Shown: positions 17,146-25,081 of the stretch, one piece after another | Position numbering within the stretch: the first letter of the stretch is position 1 | Layout of the letters: every line of letters begins with the position of its first letter | The notes under the pieces: generated by a model | The model's input: only the letters and a program-made list of their open reading frames with translations | What the model was told of the DNA's origin: nothing | Databases searched by the model: none | Assembly: GCA_945892985.1 (NCBI GenBank) | Contig: CAMDDU010000007.1 | Span: 75,820 to 139,819, forward strand | DNA length: 64,000 nucleotides | Direction of reading: 5' to 3' | Source of the DNA: CAITSH01 sp945892985 | GTDB taxonomy: Bacteria > Pseudomonadota > Gammaproteobacteria > Burkholderiales > SG8-39 | Made by a program: the position numbers and the translations under genes

Positions 17146-17714
17146 AGGAACACGTTCAGGTTTTTGGACAGCAAAACCGTCTGGGTCATGACGATCTCGC
17201 GGCTGGCCAGGCGCAGGCTGCCGTCCACGGCGCGGCGCAGCATGTCGGTGCGCCTGCCGGCAAGCCAGTATTCCTCAGTCTCATTGCGTCCGCGGCAGTT
17301 GATGAATGTCGAGTACACCTTGTACTCATCTTCGCGGGCGGTGAGCTCCACCTCGACGTTGGAAATGGTGTGACAGGAGCGCGTCGGCGGATCCTCAGCC
17401 CAGGCGGTGGCATCGAGGAAGCGCGTCACCCGCCGGCGCATATTGAGCATATCGTCGTCGAACAGCGCCATGCGTTTGGGGTCGATGCGCGGCGTCTTGT
17501 CGCGGCGATAACGCGCCTGTATGCCCGGCATCCAATAATGGATGTCCTCGGTCATCAGCCCCAGCCATTCCTCATAGCGCTCCGCATCGAGCAGCCTGGC
17601 TTCCCGATAAAGGAACTGCTCGACCTCGAACACCAGTTCACGCGGCGGCAGCGGCGACAGGCACGGCGGTATCGGCTTTTTCAGCGCCGGCGTTTCTCCC
17701 AGAAAAATGGCCAT
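17142..17714 (-). CDS. Aromatic-ring-hydroxylating dioxygenase, beta subunit
   Basis: 190-residue SnoaL-like (NTF2-fold) small subunit of an alpha3-beta3 Rieske oxygenase; it is structural and non-catalytic. FLYREARLLDAERYEEWLGL, then DIHYWMPGIQ and TISNVEVELTAREDE, match the beta-subunit family and the length is normal. It starts 3 bp after the alpha-subunit stop at 17718 and overlaps the dehydrogenase gene. The presence of a beta subunit separates this enzyme from the alpha-only carbazole dioxygenases. Confidence 0.9.
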   Translation of the reverse strand: MAIFLGETPALKKPIPPCLSPLPPRELVFEVEQFLYREARLLDAERYEEWLGLMTEDIHYWMPGIQARYRRDKTPRIDPKRMALFDDDMLNMRRRVTRFLDATAWAEDPPTRSCHTISNVEVELTAREDEYKVYSTFINCRGRNETEEYWLAGRRTDMLRRAVDGSLRLASREIVMTQTVLLSKNLNVFL

Positions 17715-17717
17715 GCG

Positions 17718-19091
17718 CTAGCTCCTTTTGCCTGCGGCGCCCGCCAAGGGCGCGCCCTCGTTGCACATCAGTTCCAGCCAGCGGCCGTAAAATGCGCGCT
17801 GGTTGGAGTCGTTGTATTTGCGCAGATGGAGCGAACCCTTCAACTCTTCATGCTCCACCTCGCTACCCATGCCCAGGCCGTAGTGCAGTTTTTGCCGACG
17901 CGTCACCACGCCGGCACTGCTCTGGCTGGCACCCTCCCAATTCTCGCCATCGTCCATTTCCAGCGTGCCGGAAGGAGAGAACGTGCGCATGACCCCCTTG
18001 CGATATTTATCCTTGAGCGCCTCAGGCGCCGACTTATTGACCAGCACCCAAGTGTTCAATTCCATTTCATGCGGCCCCTTGGGCTGCCAGGTGCGGAAGG
18101 TGCTATGCCCGGGCAGGAAGGAGAGGTTGGGAAACAATGTGGCGGAACTGATGGCTCCGACCATGCGCGAACGGATCTTGCCCAGGCGTGCCGCCACTTT
18201 CTCTTCACGCGATCGCAGGTAATCGATGATGTCCTGCTCTCCCAGCACGAGGGCGTTGCCGATCATGTCCAGCCCGAACTGCCAGCCGTGACCATTGATA
18301 TTCATCTGGTAGCTTTTTTCCTGGTCGGACTTGCCCACGCCCTGTCCCAGCATGGCGACCGCACCCGAGTTGTGCGTCCAAGCGGCGTGGTAAGAGTCGC
18401 CGGCAAAGTTTTCAGCCGGCAGCTTCCAATTGCAGCGCATGCGCGATTTGATGTTGCCTTCGAGAAATTCGGTACCGCCCTCGTCGTTATCCAACATCAC
18501 GTCGAGGTACCAGCGATAGTCGCCCAGGTAGGCATCAAGACTCGGTGATTGTTCGTCAAAGGTGGCGAACACCAACCCCTTATAGCTTTGCACCCGGGCC
18601 CGATGCAGCCCCAATTCCCCCTTATCGAAGTCCGGGCAGGTGTTGCGGTAATACTCCTCGCCAGGCATTCCCACCAGCGCGCCATCGGTACCGAAGGACC
18701 AGCCATGGTAGTTGCAGGTGAAACGCCGCTTATTACCCGCCTCGGCGTAGCTCACCTTGTTGCCGCGGTGGGTGCAGGAGTTAAGAAAAACGTGAACCTC
18801 ACCGTCCTCCCCGCGCGCCACAATGACGCCGTCCTCCCCCATGTAAGTGGTGACAAAATCCCCCGGCGCGGCGACCTGGCTTTCGTGCGCGACAAACAGC
18901 CAGCAGCGCGCAAATACGCGCTCCAACTCCAACTCGTAAATGCCCTGATCCCAGAAAATGCGGCGGTCGATGACCCCGCGCCTGAGATCAATGAGGCTGC
19001 GCAAGACGTCGTTATCCAGGGGCTCGCGCATGCCCGGCGAAAACGCGCCACTTGAGGAGGAGAAGGAGGCGGAAGAGGCGGCATTATTCAT
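17718..19091 (-). CDS. Aromatic-ring-hydroxylating dioxygenase, alpha subunit (Rieske)
   Basis: 457 residues. The Rieske [2Fe-2S] ligands are Cys106-x-His108 (SCTHRGN) and Cys126-x2-His129 (CNYHGW); the mononuclear iron site is Asp232-x2-His235-x4-His240 (GDSYHAAWTH), followed by the C-terminal ligand region. This is the catalytic subunit that inserts both atoms of O2 into an aromatic ring to form a cis-dihydrodiol. It overlaps the stop of the ferredoxin gene by a few bases. No reductase gene for electron supply is present anywhere in the window. Substrate unknown; benzoate, biphenyl and substituted-aromatic types are all possible. Confidence 0.92.
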   Translation of the reverse strand: MNNAASSASFSSSSGAFSPGMREPLDNDVLRSLIDLRRGVIDRRIFWDQGIYELELERVFARCWLFVAHESQVAAPGDFVTTYMGEDGVIVARGEDGEVHVFLNSCTHRGNKVSYAEAGNKRRFTCNYHGWSFGTDGALVGMPGEEYYRNTCPDFDKGELGLHRARVQSYKGLVFATFDEQSPSLDAYLGDYRWYLDVMLDNDEGGTEFLEGNIKSRMRCNWKLPAENFAGDSYHAAWTHNSGAVAMLGQGVGKSDQEKSYQMNINGHGWQFGLDMIGNALVLGEQDIIDYLRSREEKVAARLGKIRSRMVGAISSATLFPNLSFLPGHSTFRTWQPKGPHEMELNTWVLVNKSAPEALKDKYRKGVMRTFSPSGTLEMDDGENWEGASQSSAGVVTRRQKLHYGLGMGSEVEHEELKGSLHLRKYNDSNQRAFYGRWLELMCNEGAPLAGAAGKRS

Positions 19092-19416
19092 TTTTGGCTC
19101 CGGAAAGATCGGCGCATATGAAATTGTTCACGACATCGACGGGAAAGGTGCGCAGTGGCTCGGTTACGGGAAAGCACAGCGGTTGGCCATCGCGAATATC
19201 GAAGCGCCCTTCGTGCACAGGGCAGATCACCTCGTAATCCATCAGCCAGCCCCCGGCAAGCGAGGCGAGCGCATGGCTGCAGGTGTCCTGGGTCGCATAA
19301 CACTTGCCCTCGACGCGATAGACGGCGATCGCCTCCTTGCCGGCAATGCGCACCTGACGCATGGCGTCATCGGCAAGGTCGCCCTCCGCAATCAACGGCG
19401 TCAAAGTCTTGCTCAT
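19084..19416 (-). CDS. Rieske-type [2Fe-2S] ferredoxin component
   Basis: 110 residues with Cys46-x-His48 (DTCSHALASL) and Cys65-x2-His68 (CPVHEGRFD). It carries electrons from an unidentified reductase to the Rieske oxygenase, in the cytosol. The ATG at 19414-19416 overlaps the stop of the LigB-like gene, and its own stop overlaps the alpha-subunit start, which points to tightly coupled translation. Length matches BphF/CarAc-type ferredoxins. Confidence 0.92.
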   Translation of the reverse strand: MSKTLTPLIAEGDLADDAMRQVRIAGKEAIAVYRVEGKCYATQDTCSHALASLAGGWLMDYEVICPVHEGRFDIRDGQPLCFPVTEPLRTFPVDVVNNFICADLSGAKNE

Positions 19417-20246
19417 GCCCGCCCCCGCACTTCGGCAAAGCCAAGGCCTGTCACCCACTCCGGCCCGTGCTCGTAAGCGATCAATTCGCCCTGCATACCG
19501 GGCAGTGCGCCCATCATGCACAGGAACTGGCGGATTTCGAAGGCGCCGTTGCCCCCCTGTTCAAGCACTTCATCATCGCTCAGCGCCAGCATCGGCCCGG
19601 CATCACCGCTCAAGACGCAATCGAGTATTTTTCGGTCGAATGCTTCGTTGACCCGGCCCATTTGCGGCAGGCCCACCCAGTGGCTGATGCCGCCCGAGCC
19701 AATCACAACTACACGCTCGTCATCCCCCCAAGCGGCCACTGCCTCGCGTATCAGGCCGCCCAGCGCATGGGCGCGCCGCATTGAAATGAATGGCGCCACA
19801 CCGCTCGCCAAATAAACGGGGATCACGCCGCGCACCGACGCATTGGGTAGCGCGCAAACGCGCGCCGGAACGCCGATAGAATGGTCGACATTGATGCTCT
19901 TGGCCACGGCCCAGTCGAAACCCCGATCACGCCCGTAACTGGCGATGTGCATTGCCAGCGGGACGTTGTTGGGGATATCGCCCTGCTTGATGTTCGCAAA
20001 GCGCTCATAGGGCCCGCTGACATCGCCGATGCCAATGAGGTAGCTTGGCAGGCAGGTCGGGCCGAAGAGCACGTAGTGGTCGGCGCCCACCACTATCACC
20101 GTGGTTGCGGCCAATTCACCGATGCGCACGCGAATGCGCTCGTAGGCCGCCAGCACACGACGCTGCCCGTCCGTCCATTTCGACTCGGGCATATAAAAGA
20201 TGCCCGGTTCGTGCGGCATGACAAAACCACCCACTATTTTCGCCAT
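19413..20246 (-). CDS. LigB-type extradiol ring-cleavage dioxygenase, catalytic subunit
   Basis: 277 residues. Type II extradiol signature residues are present: His12 (VMPHEPG), His57 (GADHYVLF), a catalytic His in GSGGISHWVG, and a Glu in GAFEIRQFL. It is quite different from the LigB at 10810, so it likely takes another catechol. The preceding small LigA-like gene and the following Rieske ferredoxin suggest an enzyme of the CarBaBb kind, cleaving a catechol made by the Rieske oxygenase and dihydrodiol dehydrogenase of the same operon (inference from context). Confidence 0.87.
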   Translation of the reverse strand: MAKIVGGFVMPHEPGIFYMPESKWTDGQRRVLAAYERIRVRIGELAATTVIVVGADHYVLFGPTCLPSYLIGIGDVSGPYERFANIKQGDIPNNVPLAMHIASYGRDRGFDWAVAKSINVDHSIGVPARVCALPNASVRGVIPVYLASGVAPFISMRRAHALGGLIREAVAAWGDDERVVVIGSGGISHWVGLPQMGRVNEAFDRKILDCVLSGDAGPMLALSDDEVLEQGGNGAFEIRQFLCMMGALPGMQGELIAYEHGPEWVTGLGFAEVRGRA

Positions 20247-20254
20247 GGCGGTTC

Positions 20255-20518
20255 TCAGCCTATACCGGCATTGAGCCGTTTCAGGTAATCGGCACGGGAT
20301 TTACCGGGCTCGTTCATCATCCAGAAACCGTAGGTGAGCAGTGCGCTCACCCCCCGCTTTTGCAAACCGGCGATATCGAACGTACGCACCATCTCAAGCT
20401 CGTTCGCGTCAAGGCGATAGCGCCCGAGAAAAGCCGCGGCATCGGCGGCAAACGAGGTGCGCGCCTCACGCTTGACCCCAAGGTCGTACAACACCAGTTC
20501 AAGTGCATTTGTGCCCAT
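20255..20518 (-). CDS. Small LigA-like subunit of an extradiol dioxygenase (CarBa-like)
   Basis: 87 residues, helical, with ELEMVRTFDIAGLQKRGVSA and NEPGKSRADYLKRLNAGIG. It fits the core of LigA but is about 30 residues shorter than the alpha subunit at 11646, close to the size of CarBa, the structural subunit of 2'-aminobiphenyl-2,3-diol dioxygenase. It precedes its presumed catalytic partner by 8 bp. Assignment rests on the size, helical pattern and position. Confidence 0.72.
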   Translation of the reverse strand: MGTNALELVLYDLGVKREARTSFAADAAAFLGRYRLDANELEMVRTFDIAGLQKRGVSALLTYGFWMMNEPGKSRADYLKRLNAGIG

Positions 20519-20532
20519 GCCCTCGCCCCCGT

Positions 20533-21495
20533 TTATTCGGACTCAAACTTCGCCGCGCGCACAATGCGGCCCCAACGATCGTAATCGCGACGTATGTAGT
20601 CGGCGAACTCGTCTGGCTTGAGATAACGCGACACCGCCCCATCGGTGAACAACCTTGCCTGGACATCCTTGTCCTCGATCGCCTTTTTCAGCGCATCCGC
20701 AAGCACGCCCACCGCCTCAGACGGCGTTCCCTTGGGCGCAGCCAGTCCGAACCATGAGGTCGCGACCACCTCGGGCACACCCAACTCGGTAAACGAGGCA
20801 ATGCCGGGGGCGGACGGGGAGCGTGCGACCGAGGTCACCGCATAGGCGCGGAAGCGGCCGGCAGTAACGTGGGGCAGGGTTCCGGGCAGACTGCCAAAAT
20901 AAAGGTTGACCTGGCCTCCAAGCAAATCCTGTATGGCCGGCGCCTCGCCTTTGTAGGGCACGTCGCGAAAATTTGCGCCAATCGCGTTGAAAAACATCGC
21001 CGCGGTCAGATGGGAAAAGCCCCCCTTACCCGTGGTTGCCACAGGAATCTCGTCCTTTGCAGCCTTGAGAAAGCTCACCAGTTCGCCGAGGTTCTTTGGC
21101 GCAAAACCCGGCGGGGACACCAGCGCAATGGGCGCCTCGGCCATGAAGCCTATATGCACGAATTCGCCCAGCTGATAAGGGAGTTTTTTGTAGATATGCG
21201 GATTGATCGCAAACGAGGTCGCGGTCGACATCAGTATGGTGTAACCATCATTGGGCGCCTTGGCCACGGCATCGACACCGACGATGGTCGCCGCACCCGC
21301 CTTATTGTCGACGATCACCTGCTGCCCGAGGATGCCCGACATGTTGCGCGCCACCAACCGGGCCAGCACGTCAGTGCTGCCGCCTGCTGGGTAAGGCACG
21401 ACCAGCTTGATCGGTCTCTCTGGATACCTCGCCCAAGCGGCGGACGGCAATAGCGCAGCCATCAGCAGACACATCATCGCGATATTTTTTTTCAT
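20533..21495 (-). CDS. Bug/TctC-family periplasmic binding protein
   Basis: 320 residues. Short signal peptide MKKNIAMMCLLMAALLPSAA to AWA, then RYPERPIKLVVPYPAGGSTD and NDGYTILMSTATSFAIN. AAGGGGGAATA precedes the ATG at 21493-21495. It sits between the acyl-CoA ligase and the LigA-like gene in the aromatic operon, so its ligand is probably the aromatic or cyclic acid degraded there (inference). Confidence 0.92.
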   Translation of the reverse strand: MKKNIAMMCLLMAALLPSAAWARYPERPIKLVVPYPAGGSTDVLARLVARNMSGILGQQVIVDNKAGAATIVGVDAVAKAPNDGYTILMSTATSFAINPHIYKKLPYQLGEFVHIGFMAEAPIALVSPPGFAPKNLGELVSFLKAAKDEIPVATTGKGGFSHLTAAMFFNAIGANFRDVPYKGEAPAIQDLLGGQVNLYFGSLPGTLPHVTAGRFRAYAVTSVARSPSAPGIASFTELGVPEVVATSWFGLAAPKGTPSEAVGVLADALKKAIEDKDVQARLFTDGAVSRYLKPDEFADYIRRDYDRWGRIVRAAKFESE

Positions 21496-21557
21496 TATTC
21501 CCCCTTGGCCGCCATTTTCCCGGCCTGTCCCGGTCCCTTGTGTATTTTTTTCTTTCG

Positions 21558-21596
21558 TGTCTTTTGCATCTTTTGCACCTTTTTCGTCTTTTATGC
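21558..21596. repeat. T-rich tract with a duplicated nonamer
   Basis: TCTTTTGCA occurs twice in tandem (21560-21577), followed by CCTTTTTCGTCTTTTA. The 118-base gap between the acyl-CoA ligase stop and the Bug start is unusually T-rich on this strand, that is A-rich in the transcript. This could be an unstructured leader or slippage-prone tract; no function is assigned. Confidence 0.5.
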
Positions 21597-21613
21597 CTGT
21601 TGTGGAAGACCGT

Positions 21614-23197
21614 TCATATCTTTACCGCGCGCCCCTGCCAGTAGGCGTCCCTCAACTTGCGCTTCATCAGCTTCCCGGAATCATCGCGCGGGAGTTGGGT
21701 GACAAAGTTGAACTGCCGCGGTACCTTGTAATGCGATATTTTGTCGCGCAGGAAAGCGCGCAACTCCTCCTCGGTTGCCTGCTCACCCGCGCACAGCATG
21801 ACAAAAGCGGCTAGCTTTTCGCCAAATTCCTCGTCGGGGATGCCGATCACCGCGCTGTCTACGACCTTGGGATGGGCCGCCAGCGCACCCTCTATTTCGG
21901 CCGGATAGATGTTCACGCCACCGGAGATAACCATATCGCGCTTGCGATCGACCAGAAACAGGTACCCAGCCTCGTCGAGATAGCCGACATCACCGTTCGT
22001 AACAAGGCCCTCGCGGTCGATTTCGCGGCGCTGTGCGTCGGCGTTCTGGTATGTGAAGTTGGGCACACCTGCGAGGCTCACATAGATTTCGCCCGATTCG
22101 CCGGGACCGAGCTGGCGTCCGTCGTCGGCGTAAATGCGGATCTCCCGGCCTGACCATGCCCGGCCGACCGTTCCCGGCCGCGCCAGCCATTCCTCGGAAG
22201 AACTGCGGCTGACCATGCCTGTCTCGGTGGCCGCATAGTACTCATGTATGACCGGCCCCCACCACGCGATCATCGCCTGCTTGACTTCGCGCGAGCAGGG
22301 CGCGGCGCCGTGAATGACGAACTCCAGAGAACTGGTGTCATAGCGGCGCCTCACCTCCTCTGGCAACCTGAGCATGCGCACGAACATGGTCGGCACCATG
22401 TGGATATGGCTGATGCGCTCACGCTCGATCAGCGCGAGCAACTCCTCGGCGTCAAAGCGCGGCATCAGCACGATGCTGCCCCCTGAGCGCAGCACGGCGC
22501 GCGTGTAGGTGCTCGGGGCGCTGTGGTACATCGGGCCGGCCATGGCCGTGCGGATTCCCGGCCGCAGGTCAAACCATTGCCCAGACAGTTCACCAAAGCG
22601 CTTCGCCGCAGCCGGATCGAGCGCGAAACGCCGCACGCCCTTCGGACGTCCTGTGGTGCCGCTGGTGTAGACAATGCTGCCGCGACTGCCAACTCGGGTG
22701 GTATCTGCCATCGGCGCGTGCCCCTCGATGAATTCATCAAGGCTGGTGAAGCCCGGGGGCAGCTGGCATTGCTCCGCGGCCACGCCGTACGGGATCGCCA
22801 ACTCCGGCGGCGTCGGCGCGACAATCACCCGCAGGCCTGCGGGTAGCGCGCCAGGAACACCGGCCAGCAGATCCGCATGCGTGAGCAGCACCTTTGCACC
22901 GGAATCCTCCAGGATGAAATGGACCTCGTCGCTTTTCTGGTGCCAGTTGATCGGCACCAAGTAAGCGCCCAGTTGCGCAGTTGCGATCATCGCCTCAAGC
23001 AGGCAAAAATCATTGCGCATCAGCAGCGCGACCGAGTCATCTTCTCCGATGCCCGCCGCAACGAGCGCCGTGGCAAGACGTGCTCCGCGCTCGCGCAACA
23101 CTGCAAGCGGAACCCGCCTGTCGCCAAATGCGGCAAATTCCGCAACCTGCCCGCCGTTATGCGCGTCGACACCGACATTGACGACAGGACTTCGCAT
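21614..23197 (-). CDS. AMP-binding acyl-CoA/aryl-CoA ligase
   Basis: 527 residues of the ANL superfamily. The P-loop-like motif is SIVYTSGTTGRPKGV; core motifs are YYAATETGMVS, GDVGYLDEAGYLFLVDRKRD and the C-terminal Lys-bearing region PRDDSGKLMKRKLRD. It activates a carboxylic acid to its CoA thioester with ATP. The start ATG (23195-23197) follows GGAGCGGGGTGAT. As the first gene of the leftward operon, next to a palindromic operator-like region, it may activate the aromatic or ring-cleavage acid. The substrate is unknown. Confidence 0.9.
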   Translation of the reverse strand: MRSPVVNVGVDAHNGGQVAEFAAFGDRRVPLAVLRERGARLATALVAAGIGEDDSVALLMRNDFCLLEAMIATAQLGAYLVPINWHQKSDEVHFILEDSGAKVLLTHADLLAGVPGALPAGLRVIVAPTPPELAIPYGVAAEQCQLPPGFTSLDEFIEGHAPMADTTRVGSRGSIVYTSGTTGRPKGVRRFALDPAAAKRFGELSGQWFDLRPGIRTAMAGPMYHSAPSTYTRAVLRSGGSIVLMPRFDAEELLALIERERISHIHMVPTMFVRMLRLPEEVRRRYDTSSLEFVIHGAAPCSREVKQAMIAWWGPVIHEYYAATETGMVSRSSSEEWLARPGTVGRAWSGREIRIYADDGRQLGPGESGEIYVSLAGVPNFTYQNADAQRREIDREGLVTNGDVGYLDEAGYLFLVDRKRDMVISGGVNIYPAEIEGALAAHPKVVDSAVIGIPDEEFGEKLAAFVMLCAGEQATEEELRAFLRDKISHYKVPRQFNFVTQLPRDDSGKLMKRKLRDAYWQGRAVKI

Positions 23198-23273
23198 ATC
23201 ACCCCGCTCCTTTATTGCCGCATTTTTTTCGTTTATCGCGGCTTTCTGACGACCCGCTCCGGGCTTGCCTTAA

Positions 23274-23286
23274 AATGATAATCATT
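23274..23286. promoter_or_regulatory. Fur-box-like 13-bp palindrome
   Basis: AATGATAATCATT is a perfect 13-bp palindrome, identical to the core of the Escherichia coli Fur consensus GATAATGATAATCATTATC. It lies in the divergent intergenic region of the acyl-CoA ligase and the nitronate monooxygenase-like gene. Flanking bases do not match the full 19-mer, so iron control is only a possibility. Confidence 0.4.
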
Positions 23287-23304
23287 CCATACTACCCAGT
23301 ATGG
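23287..23304. promoter_or_regulatory. 18-bp palindromic operator candidate
   Basis: CCATACT-ACCC-AGTATGG is a perfect 7-bp inverted repeat with a 4-base spacer, 83 bases upstream of the ligase start and just upstream of the rightward gene. Size and symmetry fit a TetR-family operator, and a TetR gene lies 1.1 kb away (24380-25024). Binding is inferred. Confidence 0.6.
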
Positions 23305-23340
23305 TAGGCACTGTACCGAAGCTTCCTCGCGAGGTCAATC

Positions 23341-24357
23341 ATTAACATTCGCATTAACATTCCCAATACCGGCACCGAAGGAGCCAGCCAATCGGCCGGA
23401 GCGCTCACCCACGCGCTGCGCCTGCCGCTTATCGGCGCACCGATGTATATCGTCGGCAGCAAGGAACTTGTTGCGGCGCAATGCAAGGCCGGTGTGATCG
23501 GCGCCTTCCCGTCGCTCAATGCCCGGCCGGAAGGAGAACTATCGGCCTGGCTCGACTACATTGACGCGGAGATCACCGCTTGGAACGCCGGTACACCACC
23601 ATGGCCGGCCGCGCCCTATGCCGTCAACCTGATTGTGCATCCCAGCAATACGCGTCTAGCCCACGACCTTGACGTAATTTGCGCGCACAAAGTACCGGTG
23701 GTCATCACAAGCCTCAACGCCCCCGGCGAGGCGGCGGCGCGCATACACCAATACGGCGGCGTGGTCTTTCACGACGTCAGCAGCATGCGCCATGCGCGCA
23801 AAGCCATCGATGCCGGGGTTGACGGCCTGATACTTGTCTGCTCCGGCGCCGGCGGACACACCGGGGGCATCAATCCGCTCGCCTTCACCTCCGAGGTGCG
23901 CCGCGTTTTCGATGGTCCGATCGCGCTCGCTGGATGCATCACGCATGGGCGACAACTGCTCGCAGCGCTGGCAATGGGCGCCGACTACGGCTATGTCGGC
24001 ACGCGTTTTATCGCCTCGACTGAGGCGAACGCCGCCCAGGCATACAAGGACATGATCGTTGCCTCGAGCGCCGCCGATATCGTGCGCAGCACCGCAGTCA
24101 CCGGCCTGCCGGCCAATTACCTTGTTAAAAGTTTCGAAGCACTGGGCATAGACGCTGCCAGCCTGCCCGAACGCCAGACCAGTTCTTTTTCATTTGGCAA
24201 ACGCGGCGATGGCACGGACGCCAAGGCCTGGCGCGATGTCTGGAGCGCCGGCCAAGGCGTGGGCGGCATCGACAGCGTGCTGCCGGCGGCACAGATCGTT
24301 GATCAGATTGCAGAGGAGTTCCGCGTCGCCTTGAGCCTGATGAGATCGCCAAGCTGA
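23341..24357 (+). CDS. Nitronate monooxygenase / 2-nitropropane dioxygenase-like flavoprotein
   Basis: FMN-dependent NPD family TIM barrel. RLPLIGAPMYIVGSKELV is the typical N-terminal strand, CSGAGGHTGGINP the phosphate-binding region, and ALAMGADYGYVGTRFIAS the later FMN loop. The first ATG in frame (23443) falls inside the conserved N terminus, and no ATG, GTG or TTG exists between the upstream TAG (23305-23307) and it. The best initiation signal is GAGG at 23331-23334, six bases before ATT at 23341, giving 338 residues; CTG codons near 23413 are alternatives. Members oxidise nitronates or act as enoyl reductases. It is divergent from the aromatic operon and convergent with the TetR gene. 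Confidence 0.75.
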   Translation: MNIRINIPNTGTEGASQSAGALTHALRLPLIGAPMYIVGSKELVAAQCKAGVIGAFPSLNARPEGELSAWLDYIDAEITAWNAGTPPWPAAPYAVNLIVHPSNTRLAHDLDVICAHKVPVVITSLNAPGEAAARIHQYGGVVFHDVSSMRHARKAIDAGVDGLILVCSGAGGHTGGINPLAFTSEVRRVFDGPIALAGCITHGRQLLAALAMGADYGYVGTRFIASTEANAAQAYKDMIVASSAADIVRSTAVTGLPANYLVKSFEALGIDAASLPERQTSSFSFGKRGDGTDAKAWRDVWSAGQGVGGIDSVLPAAQIVDQIAEEFRVALSLMRSPS

Positions 24358-24379
24358 TGATTGGCCGCAGACCCCGTAA

Positions 24380-25024
24380 TCACCCGCCCGGGCGCGGGAA
24401 AAAAACCTGCTCCAACGCCGCCTCACGCATCGCGAGTTTCTGCGCCTCGGGATAGGCAAAAATCAAACGCAGCCCCGCTGAAAAACTATAGTGCAGGCAT
24501 GCGAGCAACTCCGGATCCTGGGTCGAACCGACCTCGCTGTACAACTTGGTAAGATAAGAAATGCGCTGCTTATCCACCTCGGTAATGACCTCGCGCACCT
24601 TGCGACTGGATCTCGCCCAGGTGCGAACCGCCAGTTCGATGGCGCCGCCGAATTCATCGATCGGGGAATTGGTGCCGATAAATGCCAGCAGGCGGATTTT
24701 CTCCTGCGCCGTCGTTGCCTTGCCCTCGACAATTTCTATAACGCGCAGCGTTGCATGCTCGCGCCACTCGGCCAGCATCGCGTCGAGCAGTTCATCGCGC
24801 GAAGTGAAATGCCAGTAAAAACTGCCCTTGGTAACCTTGAGCGCCGCCGCAAGACGCGGCACCAGAACGGCATCAGCCCCCGACTTGGCCAACACACTAA
24901 GTCCGGCCTTGATCCAGTCGGCGCGCTGCAACTGTGCCTTTGCCGGCACAACCGATGCGGATTTGGATATCTTGCGCTTCACGCCCTTAGCCACCTTTAC
25001 CGTCTTGAGCGCCTTCACCACCAT
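24380..25024 (-). CDS. TetR-family transcriptional regulator
   Basis: 214 residues. A Lys-rich N-terminal tail of about 30 residues precedes the helix-turn-helix at about 36-80 (SGADAVLVPRLAAALKVTKG, then SFYWHFTSRDELLDAML, the TetR signature). The C-terminal half is a ligand-binding helical domain. TetR proteins usually repress divergent catabolic or efflux genes until a ligand binds. It is divergent from the CoA-transferase gene (57-bp gap) and a plausible regulator of the island through the palindrome at 23287. Confidence 0.88.
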   Translation of the reverse strand: MVVKALKTVKVAKGVKRKISKSASVVPAKAQLQRADWIKAGLSVLAKSGADAVLVPRLAAALKVTKGSFYWHFTSRDELLDAMLAEWREHATLRVIEIVEGKATTAQEKIRLLAFIGTNSPIDEFGGAIELAVRTWARSSRKVREVITEVDKQRISYLTKLYSEVGSTQDPELLACLHYSFSAGLRLIFAYPEAQKLAMREAALEQVFFPRPGG

Positions 25025-25081
25025 GTGCTTCCCAATATGTTTCCCACCTTGTTGTGTGCCGCCTTGTTTAAAGCCGCTTGA

